Assembly: GCF_029774175.1 (NCBI RefSeq)
Contig: NZ_CP103834.1
Span: 1,846,001 to 1,910,000, forward strand
Direction of reading: 5' to 3'
DNA length: 64,000 bases
Source: Actinobacillus genomosp. 1
Lineage (GTDB): Bacteria > Pseudomonadota > Gammaproteobacteria > Enterobacterales > Pasteurellaceae
Below, one piece after another: positions 1-9,007 of this stretch (positions within the stretch are counted from its first letter, which is position 1; each line of letters starts with the position of its first letter). Made by a program: the position numbers and the translations under genes. Below the pieces are notes generated by a model. It did not search any database. It saw only the letters and a list, made by a program, of their open reading frames with translations, and had not been told where the DNA came from.

Positions 1-146
1 CAAGTTAGCCGATTTGGTCAAAGATTAAACAAAATAGAGTAAGTGTAAATTTAGTTAAAAGTGTTAATAGGATATTACCGTTTGTTTTATAATCGCCCAC
101 TTAATGCCCAATAGTGGGTATGAATTTCAATGAAAAAGGAAAAGCA

Positions 147-536
147 ATGAGCATTTTAAAAGAGTTCCGTGAATTTGCGGTAAAAGGCAATGTAGTAGAT
201 ATGGCTGTCGGTGTGATCATCGGTGGTGCCTTCGGTAAAATCGTATCTTCATTAGTTAGCGATGTAGTAATGCCACCTATCGGTTGGTTAATCGGCGGCG
301 TAGATTTTAAAGATCTCGCAATCGAAATCGCACCGGCAAAAGAAGGTGCTGAAGCGGTAATGTTAAAATACGGCGCATTCATTCAAAACGTATTCGATTT
401 CTTAATCATCGCTATTGCGGTATTCGGTATGGTTAAAGTGATCAACAAACTTAAAAAACCGGCGGAAGCTGCACCGGCTGAACCGACAGCAGAAGAAAAA
501 TTATTAACAGAAATCCGTGATTTATTGAAAAAATAA
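147..536 (+). CDS. mscL: Large-conductance mechanosensitive channel MscL
   Basis: Inner-membrane channel that opens under high membrane tension to release solutes during hypo-osmotic shock. The 129-residue length fits the family. The N-terminal amphipathic helix (MSILKEFREFAVKG) is followed by TM1 with the glycine-rich pore helix (VVDMAVGVIIGGAFGKI), a periplasmic loop, TM2 (about residues 75-97) and a charged C-terminal helix ending ELLTEIRDLLKK-like (EKLLTEIRDLLKK). The ATG at 147 is chosen because it starts at the family N-terminus and has an AAAGGAAAAG ribosome site; an in-frame ATG at 114 adds 11 unrelated residues. It is the only gene before the leftward cluster and ends in its own terminator. 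Confidence 0.96.
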   Translation: MSILKEFREFAVKGNVVDMAVGVIIGGAFGKIVSSLVSDVVMPPIGWLIGGVDFKDLAIEIAPAKEGAEAVMLKYGAFIQNVFDFLIIAIAVFGMVKVINKLKKPAEAAPAEPTAEEKLLTEIRDLLKK

Positions 537-584
537 TCAAGGATAAAAAAGAGGGAGCGAAAGCTCACCTTACCTAAGGAAAAT

Positions 585-613
585 AAATGGCGAGCTTATG
601 CTCGCCATTTTGC
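585..613 (+). terminator. Terminator of mscL
   Basis: Perfect 11-bp stem AAATGGCGAGC / GCTCGCCATTT with a TTAT loop, followed by a short T-rich stretch, 49 bases after the mscL stop codon. Confidence 0.8.
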
Positions 614-623
614 TATCTACGTA

Positions 624-660
624 GATAAAAAAGAGAAAGCGGTCTGCTTTCTCTTTATTT
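624..660 (-). terminator. Terminator of lipA (bidirectional)
   Basis: Stem AAAGAGAAAGC / GCTTTCTCTTT with loop GGTCT. On the minus strand it follows the lipA stop and runs into a U-rich tract (the plus-strand A run at 625-632). It could also back up mscL termination from the other side. Confidence 0.75.
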
Positions 661-667
661 TCGCAAA

Positions 668-1660
668 TTATTTGACTAACTCGCCTTTCGCCTGTAAATC
701 GGCATGATAGGAAGAACGAACGAACGGTCCACAAGCAGCGTGTTCAAAGCCCATTCTTTCCGCTTCACTACGGAACATATCAAATTCTTCCGGCGGCACA
801 TAACGTTCTACTTTTAAGTGATGACGGCTTGGCTGTAAATATTGACCGATCGTCAGCATAGTAACACCGTGATCACGTAAGTCTTGCATCACTTCTAAAA
901 TTTCTTCGTTCGTTTCGCCAAGCCCTACCATTAAACCCGATTTGGTCGGAATATTCGGGAATTCTTGTTTGAAGATTTTTAGTAGCTCAAGCGACCATTT
1001 ATAGTCAGCTCCCGGACGTACTTCACGGTATAAACGCGGCACATTCTCGAGGTTATGGTTAAACACATCCGGCGGATTTTGTTTTAAAATTTCAACCGCT
1101 TGTTCTACACGACCTCGGAAATCCGGCACTAAAATTTCCACTTTACATTCCGGATTTAACGCTTTGATTTCACGTACTGTTGCAGCAAAGTGCGCCGCAC
1201 CACGGTCAGCCAAGTCGTCACGATCGACCGAAGTAATTACTACATATTTTAACTTCATATCCTGTACGGTTTCCGCTACTTTACGCGGTTCTTCCGGATC
1301 TAAGGGTAGAGGTTTACCGTGTGCCACGTCACAGAACGGACAACGACGAGTACAAATTGCGCCCATAATCATGAAAGTTGCCGTACCGTGGTTAAAACAT
1401 TCGTGTAAGTTCGGGCAAGACGCTTCTTCACATACCGAGTGTAAGCCGTGGCGACGCATACCGTGTTTGATACTGTCGATTTTCGCCGAAGCCGCCGGTA
1501 ATTTAATTTTCATCCAACTTGGTTTCGGTAATAATTCTTGATCAGGGTCGATATTACGTACTTGAATTACCGAGGTTTTGGCTGCATCGCGATATTTCAC
1601 GCCGCGTTCCATCTTGAACGCTTCCATTTTTTTAGGCTTAGTACCTGTCGCAATTGTCAT
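668..1660 (-). CDS. lipA: Lipoyl synthase (radical SAM)
   Basis: Inserts two sulfur atoms into protein-bound octanoyl groups to make the lipoyl cofactor of the 2-oxoacid dehydrogenases and the glycine cleavage system; cytosolic. The 330-residue product carries the auxiliary [4Fe-4S] motif CEEASCPNLHEC and the radical-SAM motif CTRRCPFC (CxxxCxxC), with the C-terminal serine motif around FVRSSYHAD. The ribosome site AAGGATAG precedes the ATG at 1660. It is the last gene of the leftward cluster, 111 bases after lipB, which supplies its octanoylated substrate. Confidence 0.98.
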   Translation of the reverse strand: MTIATGTKPKKMEAFKMERGVKYRDAAKTSVIQVRNIDPDQELLPKPSWMKIKLPAASAKIDSIKHGMRRHGLHSVCEEASCPNLHECFNHGTATFMIMGAICTRRCPFCDVAHGKPLPLDPEEPRKVAETVQDMKLKYVVITSVDRDDLADRGAAHFAATVREIKALNPECKVEILVPDFRGRVEQAVEILKQNPPDVFNHNLENVPRLYREVRPGADYKWSLELLKIFKQEFPNIPTKSGLMVGLGETNEEILEVMQDLRDHGVTMLTIGQYLQPSRHHLKVERYVPPEEFDMFRSEAERMGFEHAACGPFVRSSYHADLQAKGELVK

Positions 1661-1690
1661 TAAGTTCTATCCTTTTCTATGCAATGTTAA

Positions 1691-1711
1691 AGGGCGGAGA
1701 TAACCCCGCCC
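1691..1711 (-). other. GC-rich hairpin between lipB and lipA
   Basis: GGGCGG/CCGCCC stem in the 111-base lipB-lipA gap. It has no long U tract on the minus strand, so it may be an attenuator, a processing site or an mRNA-stabilising hairpin rather than a full terminator. Confidence 0.4.
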
Positions 1712-1771
1712 CGACACACAGATATTATAATTCTGATGATTTGCTCTTAACGGGCAAATATTTACTCAACA

Positions 1772-2428
1772 TTATATGTTAATAATTTGTTGTTCATTAT
1801 ACCCCAAAATGTTGCAAAAGTGCGCAACTAATTTTGGCGAAACTAAATCGCATTGTGCCGCCGATTCGGCAATATAATCTTTCAGTTGCGTCATTTCCAG
1901 TCCAGCATAACCGCACGGATTAATATTTCTGAACGGCGTAAGATCCATATTCACATTAAATGCTAAACCGTGAAATGAACGACCTTGACGAATTCGTAAT
2001 CCTAACGAACAAATTTTCTTACCGTTAATATACACACCCGGTGCATCCGGTTTCGGATAACCTTCAATGCCGTAATCCGCTAAAGTTTTTACCACACACT
2101 GCTCTAAAGAGGTTACTAAATCTCTAACCGAAACATCTTTCCCCTGCGCTTTTAAACGCTTGATGTCAATCAACACATACATAACCTGCTGACCTTCGCC
2201 GTGGTAGGTAATTTGTCCGCCGCGATCGGTTTGTACCACCGGAATATTGGTCGGATTCAGTAAATGTTCCGGTTTACCGGCAGAACCTTGGGTAAACACC
2301 GCCGGATGCTGCACTAGCCAAATTTCATCGGCAGTATTTTCGTCACGCTTATCGGTAAAATCTTGCATTTGATGCCAGATTTCTTCATACGGTTGAACAC
2401 CAAGTTGGCGAATAATAAGTTGATTCAT
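1772..2428 (-). CDS. lipB: Octanoyl-[ACP]:protein octanoyltransferase
   Basis: Transfers octanoyl from acyl carrier protein to lipoyl domains, the step before LipA. The 218-residue product has the family segments IWLVQHPAVFTQGSAGK, DRGGQITYHGEGQ and the conserved lysine in KPDAPGVYINGKKICSLG, followed by FHGLAFNVN and the catalytic Cys in INPCGYAGLEMTQL. The start at 2428 (MNQLIIRQLG) has a GGAGAT ribosome site; the longer frame from 2455 adds nine unrelated residues. It follows ybeD by 31 bases. Confidence 0.97.
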   Translation of the reverse strand: MNQLIIRQLGVQPYEEIWHQMQDFTDKRDENTADEIWLVQHPAVFTQGSAGKPEHLLNPTNIPVVQTDRGGQITYHGEGQQVMYVLIDIKRLKAQGKDVSVRDLVTSLEQCVVKTLADYGIEGYPKPDAPGVYINGKKICSLGLRIRQGRSFHGLAFNVNMDLTPFRNINPCGYAGLEMTQLKDYIAESAAQCDLVSPKLVAHFCNILGYNEQQIINI

Positions 2429-2459
2429 CAGATTATCTCCGTCCGGAATTAACATCTTA

Positions 2460-2759
2460 TTATAAGACCATTCTTACGCCTGAAATTTTAGCAAGCTCTA
2501 CGTAAAGCGTTTCAACTTGATCAATATGCTCGGCAATAATATCGATTGAAACGGAATTATAGGTGCCTTTTGAACTGCGTTGTTGGCGAGGATTATAGTC
2601 GCCTTTGGCGTGAATTTGCGTGATTGCCACCACATCGTCCACTAAATCTTCACGATGGGTACCCACCACTTTAAAGGTGAACGAACACGGAAATTCTAAT
2701 AAATCTTTTAATTTTGCCTGTGGTAAGTCTTGTAGGTTTACTGTTCTTGATTGTGTCAT
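2460..2759 (-). CDS. ybeD: DUF493 family protein YbeD
   Basis: Small cytosolic protein (99 residues) of the UPF0250/DUF493 family with an ACT-like fold; its function is not firmly known. The signature LLEFPCSFTFKVVG and GTYNSVSIDIIAEHIDQVETLYVELAKISGVRMVL are visible. The start at 2759 (MTQSRTVNLQDL) has an AAGGA ribosome site; an upstream in-frame start at 2855 would read through the paired uptake-signal hairpin and is rejected. The dacA-ybeD-lipB-lipA order is conserved in gamma-proteobacteria. Confidence 0.93.
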   Translation of the reverse strand: MTQSRTVNLQDLPQAKLKDLLEFPCSFTFKVVGTHREDLVDDVVAITQIHAKGDYNPRQQRSSKGTYNSVSIDIIAEHIDQVETLYVELAKISGVRMVL

Positions 2760-2794
2760 ATTTATATCCTTTTTCTCTCTTATACTATTAAGAC

Positions 2795-2839
2795 TAAGCG
2801 GTATGATTTTGCAAGAATTTTGCGAAATCATACCGCTTA
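2795..2839 (-). terminator. Paired uptake-signal hairpin after dacA
   Basis: Inverted TAAGCGGTATGATTT / AAATCATACCGCTTA (15-bp perfect arms) between the dacA stop and the ybeD start. It is likely a partial terminator and DNA-uptake site. Confidence 0.65.
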
Positions 2840-2893
2840 TAGATTGGTCATCCAAATATGGGGATGATTTTGAACATTACAAGTGAGTTACGT

Positions 2894-4072
2894 TTAGTCA
2901 AATAAACTCTTAACGGTTAAGACCACCCAATCCCACGCTTTACCGAAAATACCCGCTTCCGGTACATCCTGTAAAACTTGCAAATCGTTACTCGCTACGT
3001 CTTTACCGTCTAATTGATAAATCACTTTACCGATTACCTGACCTTTTGCTAAAGGTGCTTCAAGATTTTTACGTTCAAGTTCATAACGCGCTTTTAATTC
3101 CGATGCTTTACCTTTCGGTACAGTCACGAAGTTATCTTGCACCGAACCAAGTTGAACTTTGCTCGCCTCGCCGTAATAAACGCTTTGCTCGGAAACCGCC
3201 TGACCCGCTTGTAATGATTTTACCGTTTCGAAATTAGCAAAACCCCATTGAAGCAATTTTTTACTTTCAACTTCACGGCCTTTATAAGTCGGCACACCCA
3301 TTACCACCGAAATTAAACGGGTATTACTATTCGTTGCCGATGCGACTAAATTATAGCCGGCTTGATTAGTATGCCCGGTTTTCATACCGTCCACATTAAT
3401 CGTTTTATCCCAAAGTAATCCGTTACGGTTCGGTTGCGGTTTTTTAATGTTGTACTTAAATTCTTTTTCTGCGTAAATTTTATATTCTTCCGGCTGATCT
3501 CGAATCACATGCGCACCGATAATCGCCATATCACGTGCCGATGAGTATTGATCCGGGTCGTCCAAACCGTGCACGGTCGTAAAGTTAGTATTTTTTAAAC
3601 CGAATTGCTGACCGAATTTATTCATTTGGTCAATAAAAGCTTGTTGAGAACCTGAAGTATGCTCTGCCAAAGCCACCGCCGCATCGTTACCTGAAACGAT
3701 AATTAAACCTCGCATTAAATCGGCAACCGATACTTGCGTATTTAAATCCAAGAACATTAACGAAGATCCCGGAAACTTCTGTGCCCAAGAATTTTCCGTT
3801 ACGGTTACCATATCGCTGTTTTTCACTTTGCCTTGTTTAAGCGCATCACCTACCACGTAACTGGTCATCATTTTAGTTAATGAGGCGGGATATTGACGTT
3901 GGTCCGGATTTAAACTCGCTAACACATTACCCGAGTTATAATCCATTAAAATATAGGTCTGTGCATTTAATTGCGGTGCCGAAATACCGAAGTCCACATT
4001 TGCGTCTGCATGAACAAACGGAGAAACGGCTAAAGCACAAAGGCTTACGGATTTTAATAACGTTCTTTTCAT
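2894..4072 (-). CDS. dacA: D-alanyl-D-alanine carboxypeptidase (PBP5 type)
   Basis: Periplasmic, membrane-anchored enzyme that trims the terminal D-Ala of peptidoglycan pentapeptides. The 392-residue precursor begins with a signal peptide (MKRTLLKSVSLCALAVSPFVHA). The three penicillin-binding motifs are present: SLTK (SxxK), SGN (SGNDA) and KTG (KTGHT). A C-terminal PBP5 domain and an amphipathic anchor (AWDWVVLTVKSLFD) follow. The start at 4072 fits the signal peptide; a longer frame from 4117 adds unrelated residues. It belongs to the elongation cluster with rodA, mrdA and rlpA. Confidence 0.97.
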   Translation of the reverse strand: MKRTLLKSVSLCALAVSPFVHADANVDFGISAPQLNAQTYILMDYNSGNVLASLNPDQRQYPASLTKMMTSYVVGDALKQGKVKNSDMVTVTENSWAQKFPGSSLMFLDLNTQVSVADLMRGLIIVSGNDAAVALAEHTSGSQQAFIDQMNKFGQQFGLKNTNFTTVHGLDDPDQYSSARDMAIIGAHVIRDQPEEYKIYAEKEFKYNIKKPQPNRNGLLWDKTINVDGMKTGHTNQAGYNLVASATNSNTRLISVVMGVPTYKGREVESKKLLQWGFANFETVKSLQAGQAVSEQSVYYGEASKVQLGSVQDNFVTVPKGKASELKARYELERKNLEAPLAKGQVIGKVIYQLDGKDVASNDLQVLQDVPEAGIFGKAWDWVVLTVKSLFD

Positions 4073-4167
4073 AAAAGCATCCAATTCTTTGGGGAAACAA
4101 CAGGTGGTATAAAGCAAACAAGGGCTTGTTGAAACTCAACAAACCCTGATGCGAGATATAAAATATT

Positions 4168-4725
4168 CTAAATATCTTCTTCGCTCGCTACAGAAGTAGC
4201 TTTTTTATTTTTATTTAGCACGGCTAACTTAACGTGTGCGGTGCCGGCTCCATGTATTCCCAATTGGCGCGCGGCTGCTTTAGATAAATCCACCACACGA
4301 GTATGAGCATACGGCCCGCGATCATTCACACGAACAACAACCGAACGACCATTACGAGTATTGGTTACTTCCACTAAAGTACCGAAAGGTAATGTTTTGT
4401 GCGCTGCGGTCATTTCCGAATTGCTAAATCTTTCGCCGTTTGCGGTACGGCGTCCGTTAAATTTATCTGCATAGTAACTTGCAACACCAGACTGATAGTG
4501 GTTACGAGCAGTATGTTTATGTTGTTCTTTAAGCGACTTTTTAACAGTTTTGACTGATTTTTTCGCTTTAAGAGCGGTTTGTTTTACCGCTTTTTTTGCA
4601 GTTTTAGAAACGATGTGCTTCTTTATGACTGCTGTTTTTGCGTGTTTGGTTGCTGCAACAGAATTCAATGATCCTAATGTTAAGAATCCAGCTAACAACA
4701 GGGTTACCATTTTACTTAATCGCAT
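4168..4725 (-). CDS. rlpA: RlpA-like septal-ring lytic transglycosylase family protein
   Basis: Double-psi beta-barrel protein of the RlpA family, which cleaves naked glycan strands at division sites. The 185-residue product has a signal peptide (to about AVAATKHAK), a Lys/Thr-rich basic linker (residues 26-75) and the barrel with GVASYYADKFNGRRTANGE, the following EMTAAHKTLPFGT and VRVNDRGPY motifs, which hold the Glu, His and Asp used by active members. There is no lipobox cysteine and no SPOR domain, unlike E. coli RlpA, so it is probably a soluble periplasmic short form. Neighbours are rodA upstream and dacA downstream. Confidence 0.88.
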   Translation of the reverse strand: MRLSKMVTLLLAGFLTLGSLNSVAATKHAKTAVIKKHIVSKTAKKAVKQTALKAKKSVKTVKKSLKEQHKHTARNHYQSGVASYYADKFNGRRTANGERFSNSEMTAAHKTLPFGTLVEVTNTRNGRSVVVRVNDRGPYAHTRVVDLSKAAARQLGIHGAGTAHVKLAVLNKNKKATSVASEEDI

Positions 4726-4866
4726 AAGTTTTCCTCATTTAGATATCGTACTGTGTAACGATGTGTTTTGCCCACAAAACAGGATTATCTTGTGGTGGCT
4801 GTTAATCTTTCTTTTGATAGATAACTGCTCTTGTATGTGCTTTTTGATACCGCAAAAAAGCAAAAG

Positions 4867-4896
4867 TTCAAACCCTATATTCAGCCTGTAGGGTTC
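4867..4896 (-). terminator. Putative terminator of rodA
   Basis: Stem TTGAACCCTA / TAGGGTTTGAA followed on the minus strand by CTTTTGCTTTTTTG, starting at the rodA stop codon. The 174-base gap to rlpA otherwise shows no gene and probably holds the rlpA promoter. Confidence 0.6.
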
Positions 4897-4899
4897 AAA

Positions 4900-6024
4900 T
4901 TAAAGTTTACTATACGGGTTGTTACCGCTGATACGCTTACGATGAACATAAGCGGACATCATCAACCCGAATGCCGCCATGAGCGTCACATAAGAGGTTC
5001 CCCCATAGCTAAACAGCGGTAAGGGTACACCAACTACAGGTAAAATACCACTCACCATACCAATGTTTACAAAAACATAAACAAAGAAAAGCAATGCGGT
5101 ACCGCCCGAAATAAGTCGTCCGAAGGCAGAATCACTCTTGGCTCCCATGACTAAACCTCTGGCAATTATGAACAAATAAATCGCCAATAAGATTAAAATA
5201 CCGACCATACCGTGTTCTTCACTGAGTACGGCAAAAATAAAATCGGTATGCGGTTCGGGTAAAAACTCAAGTTGCGACTGTGTGCCTTCCATCCAGCCTT
5301 TACCGTTAATGCCGCCCGAACCGATGGCAATTTTCGATTGAATAATATGATAACCGGCTCCCAGCGGGTCTTTTTCCGGATCAATCAAGGTCATCACACG
5401 GGTTTTTTGATAATCATGCATCAAGAAAAACCACATAATCGGAATAAAACCGGCGAGAAAAACTACACCGGCACTAATTAACTTCCAGCTTAAACCCGCC
5501 AAAAATAATACGAAAATACCGGCGGCACACACTAAAATCGATGTACCTAAGTCCGGCTGTATCGCAACCAATAAGGTTGGCAAGATAATAATCCCCAGCG
5601 CAATAAAAGTATCTTTTAAACTCGGCGGTAAAGCTCGTTTCGCTAAATAAGTCGCCACCATCAACGGTACCGACAATTTGGCAATTTCCGACGGCTGGAA
5701 ACGCACAAAGCCTAAATTCAACCAACGTTGCGCCCCTTTACTGGTTTCGCCGATTAAATCCACTAAGATTAACATCACGATACAAACAAGGTAGAGATAA
5801 GGCGAAACTCGCTCGTAAAAACGAGGCGGAATCATTGCCATAAAAAGCATTAAACCCAGACCGAGCGAAACTTGAATAATACGGTTGGTAAACATCTTTT
5901 CACTGGCACCGCTGGCACTATACAGCACAATTAAACCGTAACCGGTAATTGCCAACAATCCGAGTAACAACCATATATCGAGGGAAAAAATCTTCCAAAA
6001 AAATTTTCTTATTCCGCTACTCAT
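4900..6024 (-). CDS. rodA: Rod-shape peptidoglycan glycosyltransferase RodA
   Basis: SEDS-family polytopic membrane glycosyltransferase that polymerises lipid II in the elongasome with PBP2. The 374-residue product has about ten hydrophobic segments and the SEDS segments RWLNLGFVRFQPSEIAKL, QPDLGTSILV, and the C-terminal PLPLFSYGGTS. The start at 6024 (MSSGIRKFFWK) has an AAGGAC ribosome site and overlaps the mrdA stop by 8 bases, which implies translational coupling. Confidence 0.96.
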   Translation of the reverse strand: MSSGIRKFFWKIFSLDIWLLLGLLAITGYGLIVLYSASGASEKMFTNRIIQVSLGLGLMLFMAMIPPRFYERVSPYLYLVCIVMLILVDLIGETSKGAQRWLNLGFVRFQPSEIAKLSVPLMVATYLAKRALPPSLKDTFIALGIIILPTLLVAIQPDLGTSILVCAAGIFVLFLAGLSWKLISAGVVFLAGFIPIMWFFLMHDYQKTRVMTLIDPEKDPLGAGYHIIQSKIAIGSGGINGKGWMEGTQSQLEFLPEPHTDFIFAVLSEEHGMVGILILLAIYLFIIARGLVMGAKSDSAFGRLISGGTALLFFVYVFVNIGMVSGILPVVGVPLPLFSYGGTSYVTLMAAFGLMMSAYVHRKRISGNNPYSKL

Positions 6025-7981
6025 TATTTGTTTGTCCTTCTTGTTCAAGCGGTTGAATTTGCTCAATATTTTGCAATGGTTCCGTAGTTCCCACCGGTTC
6101 TTTTAAGGTATTTCGTAAAGCGAAATCCATCACTTGGCGAGCCACCGGTGCGGCATTAGAACCGCCGCCGCCCGCATTTTCTAAAATAATCGCAACGGAA
6201 ACTTTAGGTTCTTCATACGGCGCATAGCTGATAAACCACGCATGGTCGTGTAGCTCTTTTTTCAACGCATTCTTATTGTATTTACCGCCGTTTAAGTTAA
6301 ACACCTGCGCCGTACCGCTTTTACCGGCGGCACGGTAAAACGAACCGCCTGCTTTACGTCCGGTACCGTTTGCGGCATTAATCACGTTATACATACCGAA
6401 CTTCGCCACTTGCCAAAAACGCTCCGGCACGCCTTGAATATCTTCGAACAATAGCGGGTCTTTATACGGTTCAGTTTTATCGCTGCCGATCACTTCCATC
6501 ATCAAGTGCGGAGTATTGACACGCCCGTTATTAATCAAGATTGCTTGCGCTTTCGCCACTTGTAACGGGGTTGCAATCCAGTAACCTTGTCCGATACCGA
6601 CCGGAATCGTATCACCCTGTACCCAAGATTTTTTATGACGACGTTGCTTCCATTCACGATTCGGATATACGCCGGCTGACTCTTCAAAAATATCAATGCC
6701 CGTTTTCTGTCCGAAACCGAATTTACGCATCCATTCCGACATTTTTTCGATGCCGGTATCATAGGCAAGCTGATAGAAGAAAGTATCGGAAGACTCGGTA
6801 ATCGCTTTATTTACGTTCGTTGATCCGTGACCGCCTTTTTTCCAATCTCGATAACGTTGTGTCGTGCCCGGTAAGATCCAAAAACCCGGGTCATAAATCG
6901 CATTTTGCGGTGTAATTTTTCCTTCCGCCAATCCCATCACCGCGTAAAACGGTTTCACCGTGGAAGCCGGCGGATAAGTCCCTTGCGTTGCACGGCTATA
7001 TAACGGACGAGCTGGGTCTTCCAATAAGCGTTTGTAATCCGCCCCTGATACGCCGCCGACAAATAAGTTATTGTCGTAGCTCGGGTTGGTAACCATCGCC
7101 AATACGCTACTGTCACGAGGATCTAGCACCACTACCGAACCTTTTTGATCGCCGAGCAAATTCTGAATATATTGTTGTAATTCCACATCAATGGTTAAAC
7201 GAATGCTGCTACCCGCCACCCCAGGCTGATCACGCAATTTACGAATCACTTTGCCTCGGTTATTGATTTCCACCTCTTCAAAGCCGGTTTGTCCGTGTAA
7301 TTGATCTTCGTAATATTTCTCGATACCTAATTTACCCATATCGTGCGAACCGGCGTAATTACCGAACTTCCCATCTTCTTCGAGTTTTTTCTTATCTTTT
7401 TCGTTAATTTTCGCCACATAACCGAGAATATGGGTTAAGGTTTCGCCGTAAGGATAATTACGTTTGTAATACGCTTGTACGTCTAGACTTGGAAAACGAT
7501 ATTGGTTTACCGCAAAACGCGCCATTTGTTCTTCGTTTAAATTACCCTTTAATAAAATCGGCGTATAACGAGAGGTGCGTTTTTTCTCTTTACGGAACTC
7601 TTCCACATCTTCATCGGTTAAGCCGACTACATCACGTAGTTCAACTAACGTTTCTTCTAGGTTTTCGGTTTTTTCAGGAATGATATAAAGCCCGAAATAG
7701 GTAATATTTTCAGCTAATACTTTACCGTTGCGGTCGTAAATTAAACCGCGAGTAGGCGGAACAGGTAATAATTTGATACGGTTACCGTTGGAACGTGTTT
7801 GATAATCCTCATAATTCACCACCTGCAAATGATACAGATTGGTTAATAGCACACCCGTAAGTGCCAATACCCCGATAAATGCAATCAACGCACGACGAGC
7901 AAACAGATTGCTCTCCGCTTGCCCATCTCGCACTTTTTCACGAGGCTTTGGATTAGTTAATTTTCCGAGTTTACCAAACAT
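6017..7981 (-). CDS. mrdA: Penicillin-binding protein 2, elongasome transpeptidase
   Basis: Monofunctional class B transpeptidase that crosslinks peptidoglycan during cell elongation. The 654-residue protein has one N-terminal TM (about residues 30-52), a pedestal/dimerisation region (VPPTRGLIYDRNGKVLAEN) and a transpeptidase domain with the motifs STVK (SxxK, in PASTVKPFYAVMG), SSD (ESSDTFFYQLA) and KSGT (AGKSGTAQV). The C-terminus is Gln/Glu-rich. It overlaps rodA and follows rlmH by about 80 bases. Confidence 0.97.
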   Translation of the reverse strand: MFGKLGKLTNPKPREKVRDGQAESNLFARRALIAFIGVLALTGVLLTNLYHLQVVNYEDYQTRSNGNRIKLLPVPPTRGLIYDRNGKVLAENITYFGLYIIPEKTENLEETLVELRDVVGLTDEDVEEFRKEKKRTSRYTPILLKGNLNEEQMARFAVNQYRFPSLDVQAYYKRNYPYGETLTHILGYVAKINEKDKKKLEEDGKFGNYAGSHDMGKLGIEKYYEDQLHGQTGFEEVEINNRGKVIRKLRDQPGVAGSSIRLTIDVELQQYIQNLLGDQKGSVVVLDPRDSSVLAMVTNPSYDNNLFVGGVSGADYKRLLEDPARPLYSRATQGTYPPASTVKPFYAVMGLAEGKITPQNAIYDPGFWILPGTTQRYRDWKKGGHGSTNVNKAITESSDTFFYQLAYDTGIEKMSEWMRKFGFGQKTGIDIFEESAGVYPNREWKQRRHKKSWVQGDTIPVGIGQGYWIATPLQVAKAQAILINNGRVNTPHLMMEVIGSDKTEPYKDPLLFEDIQGVPERFWQVAKFGMYNVINAANGTGRKAGGSFYRAAGKSGTAQVFNLNGGKYNKNALKKELHDHAWFISYAPYEEPKVSVAIILENAGGGGSNAAPVARQVMDFALRNTLKEPVGTTEPLQNIEQIQPLEQEGQTNNE

Positions 7982-8063
7982 TGTTTATCTCATTTTGTGC
8001 TCGAGCGAACGGAACAAGCGGTCAAAATTTTGGCATTTTTTACCATGTCCGTTCGAGATCAAG

Positions 8064-8531
8064 CTATTCTCGATGATAAGGGTGATTTGTAGTCAGTGAC
8101 CACGCACGATATAAACTTTCAGCAACAATTACGCGCACCATCGGATGCGGTAAGGTTAGCGGCGAAAGAGACCAGCTTTGTTCTGCGGCGGCTTTACATT
8201 CCGGCGAAAGTCCTTCCGGCCCGCCGATCAGCAAGCATACGTCTCGCCCGTCATTTTTCCACGCCTCCAATTGGCTCGCCAATTGTTCGGTTGTCCACGG
8301 CTTGCCCGGAATATCCAAGGTCACAACTTTGCCTTTACCGGCGGCGGCTAACATCGCTTTGCCTTCTTGCTCTAAAATGCGTTTAATATCCGCATTTTTG
8401 CCGCGTTTACCGGCGGGAATCTCAATCAGTTCAAACGGCATATCTTTCGGGAAACGGCGTTGGTATTCTTCAAAACCGACCTTTACCCAATCCGGCATTT
8501 TTTGCCCGACCGCAATTAATTGTATTTTCAT
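8064..8531 (-). CDS. rlmH: 23S rRNA pseudouridine1915 N3-methyltransferase
   Basis: SPOUT-class methyltransferase that modifies pseudouridine 1915 of helix 69 in 23S rRNA. The 155-residue length is exact for the family (MKIQLIAVGQKMPDWVKVG at the start). The SAM-binding knot is seen in CLLIGGPEGLSPE and the end motif LTLPHPMVRVIVAESLYRAWSLTTNHPYHRE. It lies 22 bases after rsfS, as in other gamma-proteobacteria. Confidence 0.98.
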   Translation of the reverse strand: MKIQLIAVGQKMPDWVKVGFEEYQRRFPKDMPFELIEIPAGKRGKNADIKRILEQEGKAMLAAAGKGKVVTLDIPGKPWTTEQLASQLEAWKNDGRDVCLLIGGPEGLSPECKAAAEQSWSLSPLTLPHPMVRVIVAESLYRAWSLTTNHPYHRE

Positions 8532-8553
8532 TGTGCCACCACGAAAATGACGA

Positions 8554-8868
8554 TTATGCCCACAGTTTTTCTAATTGATACATTTCACGGGCATCCGCTT
8601 GTAATAAATGCACAATTGCTTGACCAAAATCGACCACGATCCAATCCGCTACCGCTTTACCTTCTTCACCAAATACTTCAAAGCCCGCTTGTTTTGCTTC
8701 TGCGCTTAAACGATCTGCGGTTGAAGCTACGTGACGCACCGAAGTACCGGTTGCGATAATCATGGTATCGGTAATGCTCGATTTACCGCGCACGTCAATC
8801 GCTAAAATATCTTGCGCTTTTAAATCATCTAAAGTTTTTGTTAAAAATTCGACTAAATTTTGTTCCAC
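8554..8868 (-). CDS. rsfS: Ribosome silencing factor RsfS
   Basis: Binds uL14 on the 50S subunit and blocks subunit joining under starvation. The family core VRGKSSITDTMIIATGTSVRH, ADWIVVDFGQAIVHLLQ and the end MYQLEKLW are clear. I choose a GTG start at 8868 (V-EQNLVEFLTK), giving 104 residues, close to the 105 of E. coli, with AAAGAGAA upstream. The longer frame from an ATG at 8901 adds 11 unrelated residues and lacks a ribosome site. Confidence 0.93.
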   Translation of the reverse strand: MEQNLVEFLTKTLDDLKAQDILAIDVRGKSSITDTMIIATGTSVRHVASTADRLSAEAKQAGFEVFGEEGKAVADWIVVDFGQAIVHLLQADAREMYQLEKLWA

Positions 8869-8952
8869 GTTCAGTTCTCTTTCAAATTTACTAAAATACA
8901 AACGTTAAATTTTAACACAAATTCGTTGCAATATAACAAATAGACAAAAGTA

Positions 8953-8994
8953 AAGCGGTCGTATTTGCAAATTTTTTTACCAATACGACCGCTT
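8953..8994 (-). terminator. Paired uptake-signal terminator of the HigBA pair
   Basis: Perfect 13-bp arms AAGCGGTCGTATT / AATACGACCGCTT just past the antitoxin stop codon; it separates the toxin-antitoxin pair from rsfS. Confidence 0.7.
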
Positions 8995-9007
8995 GTATTT
9001 AACCGGC

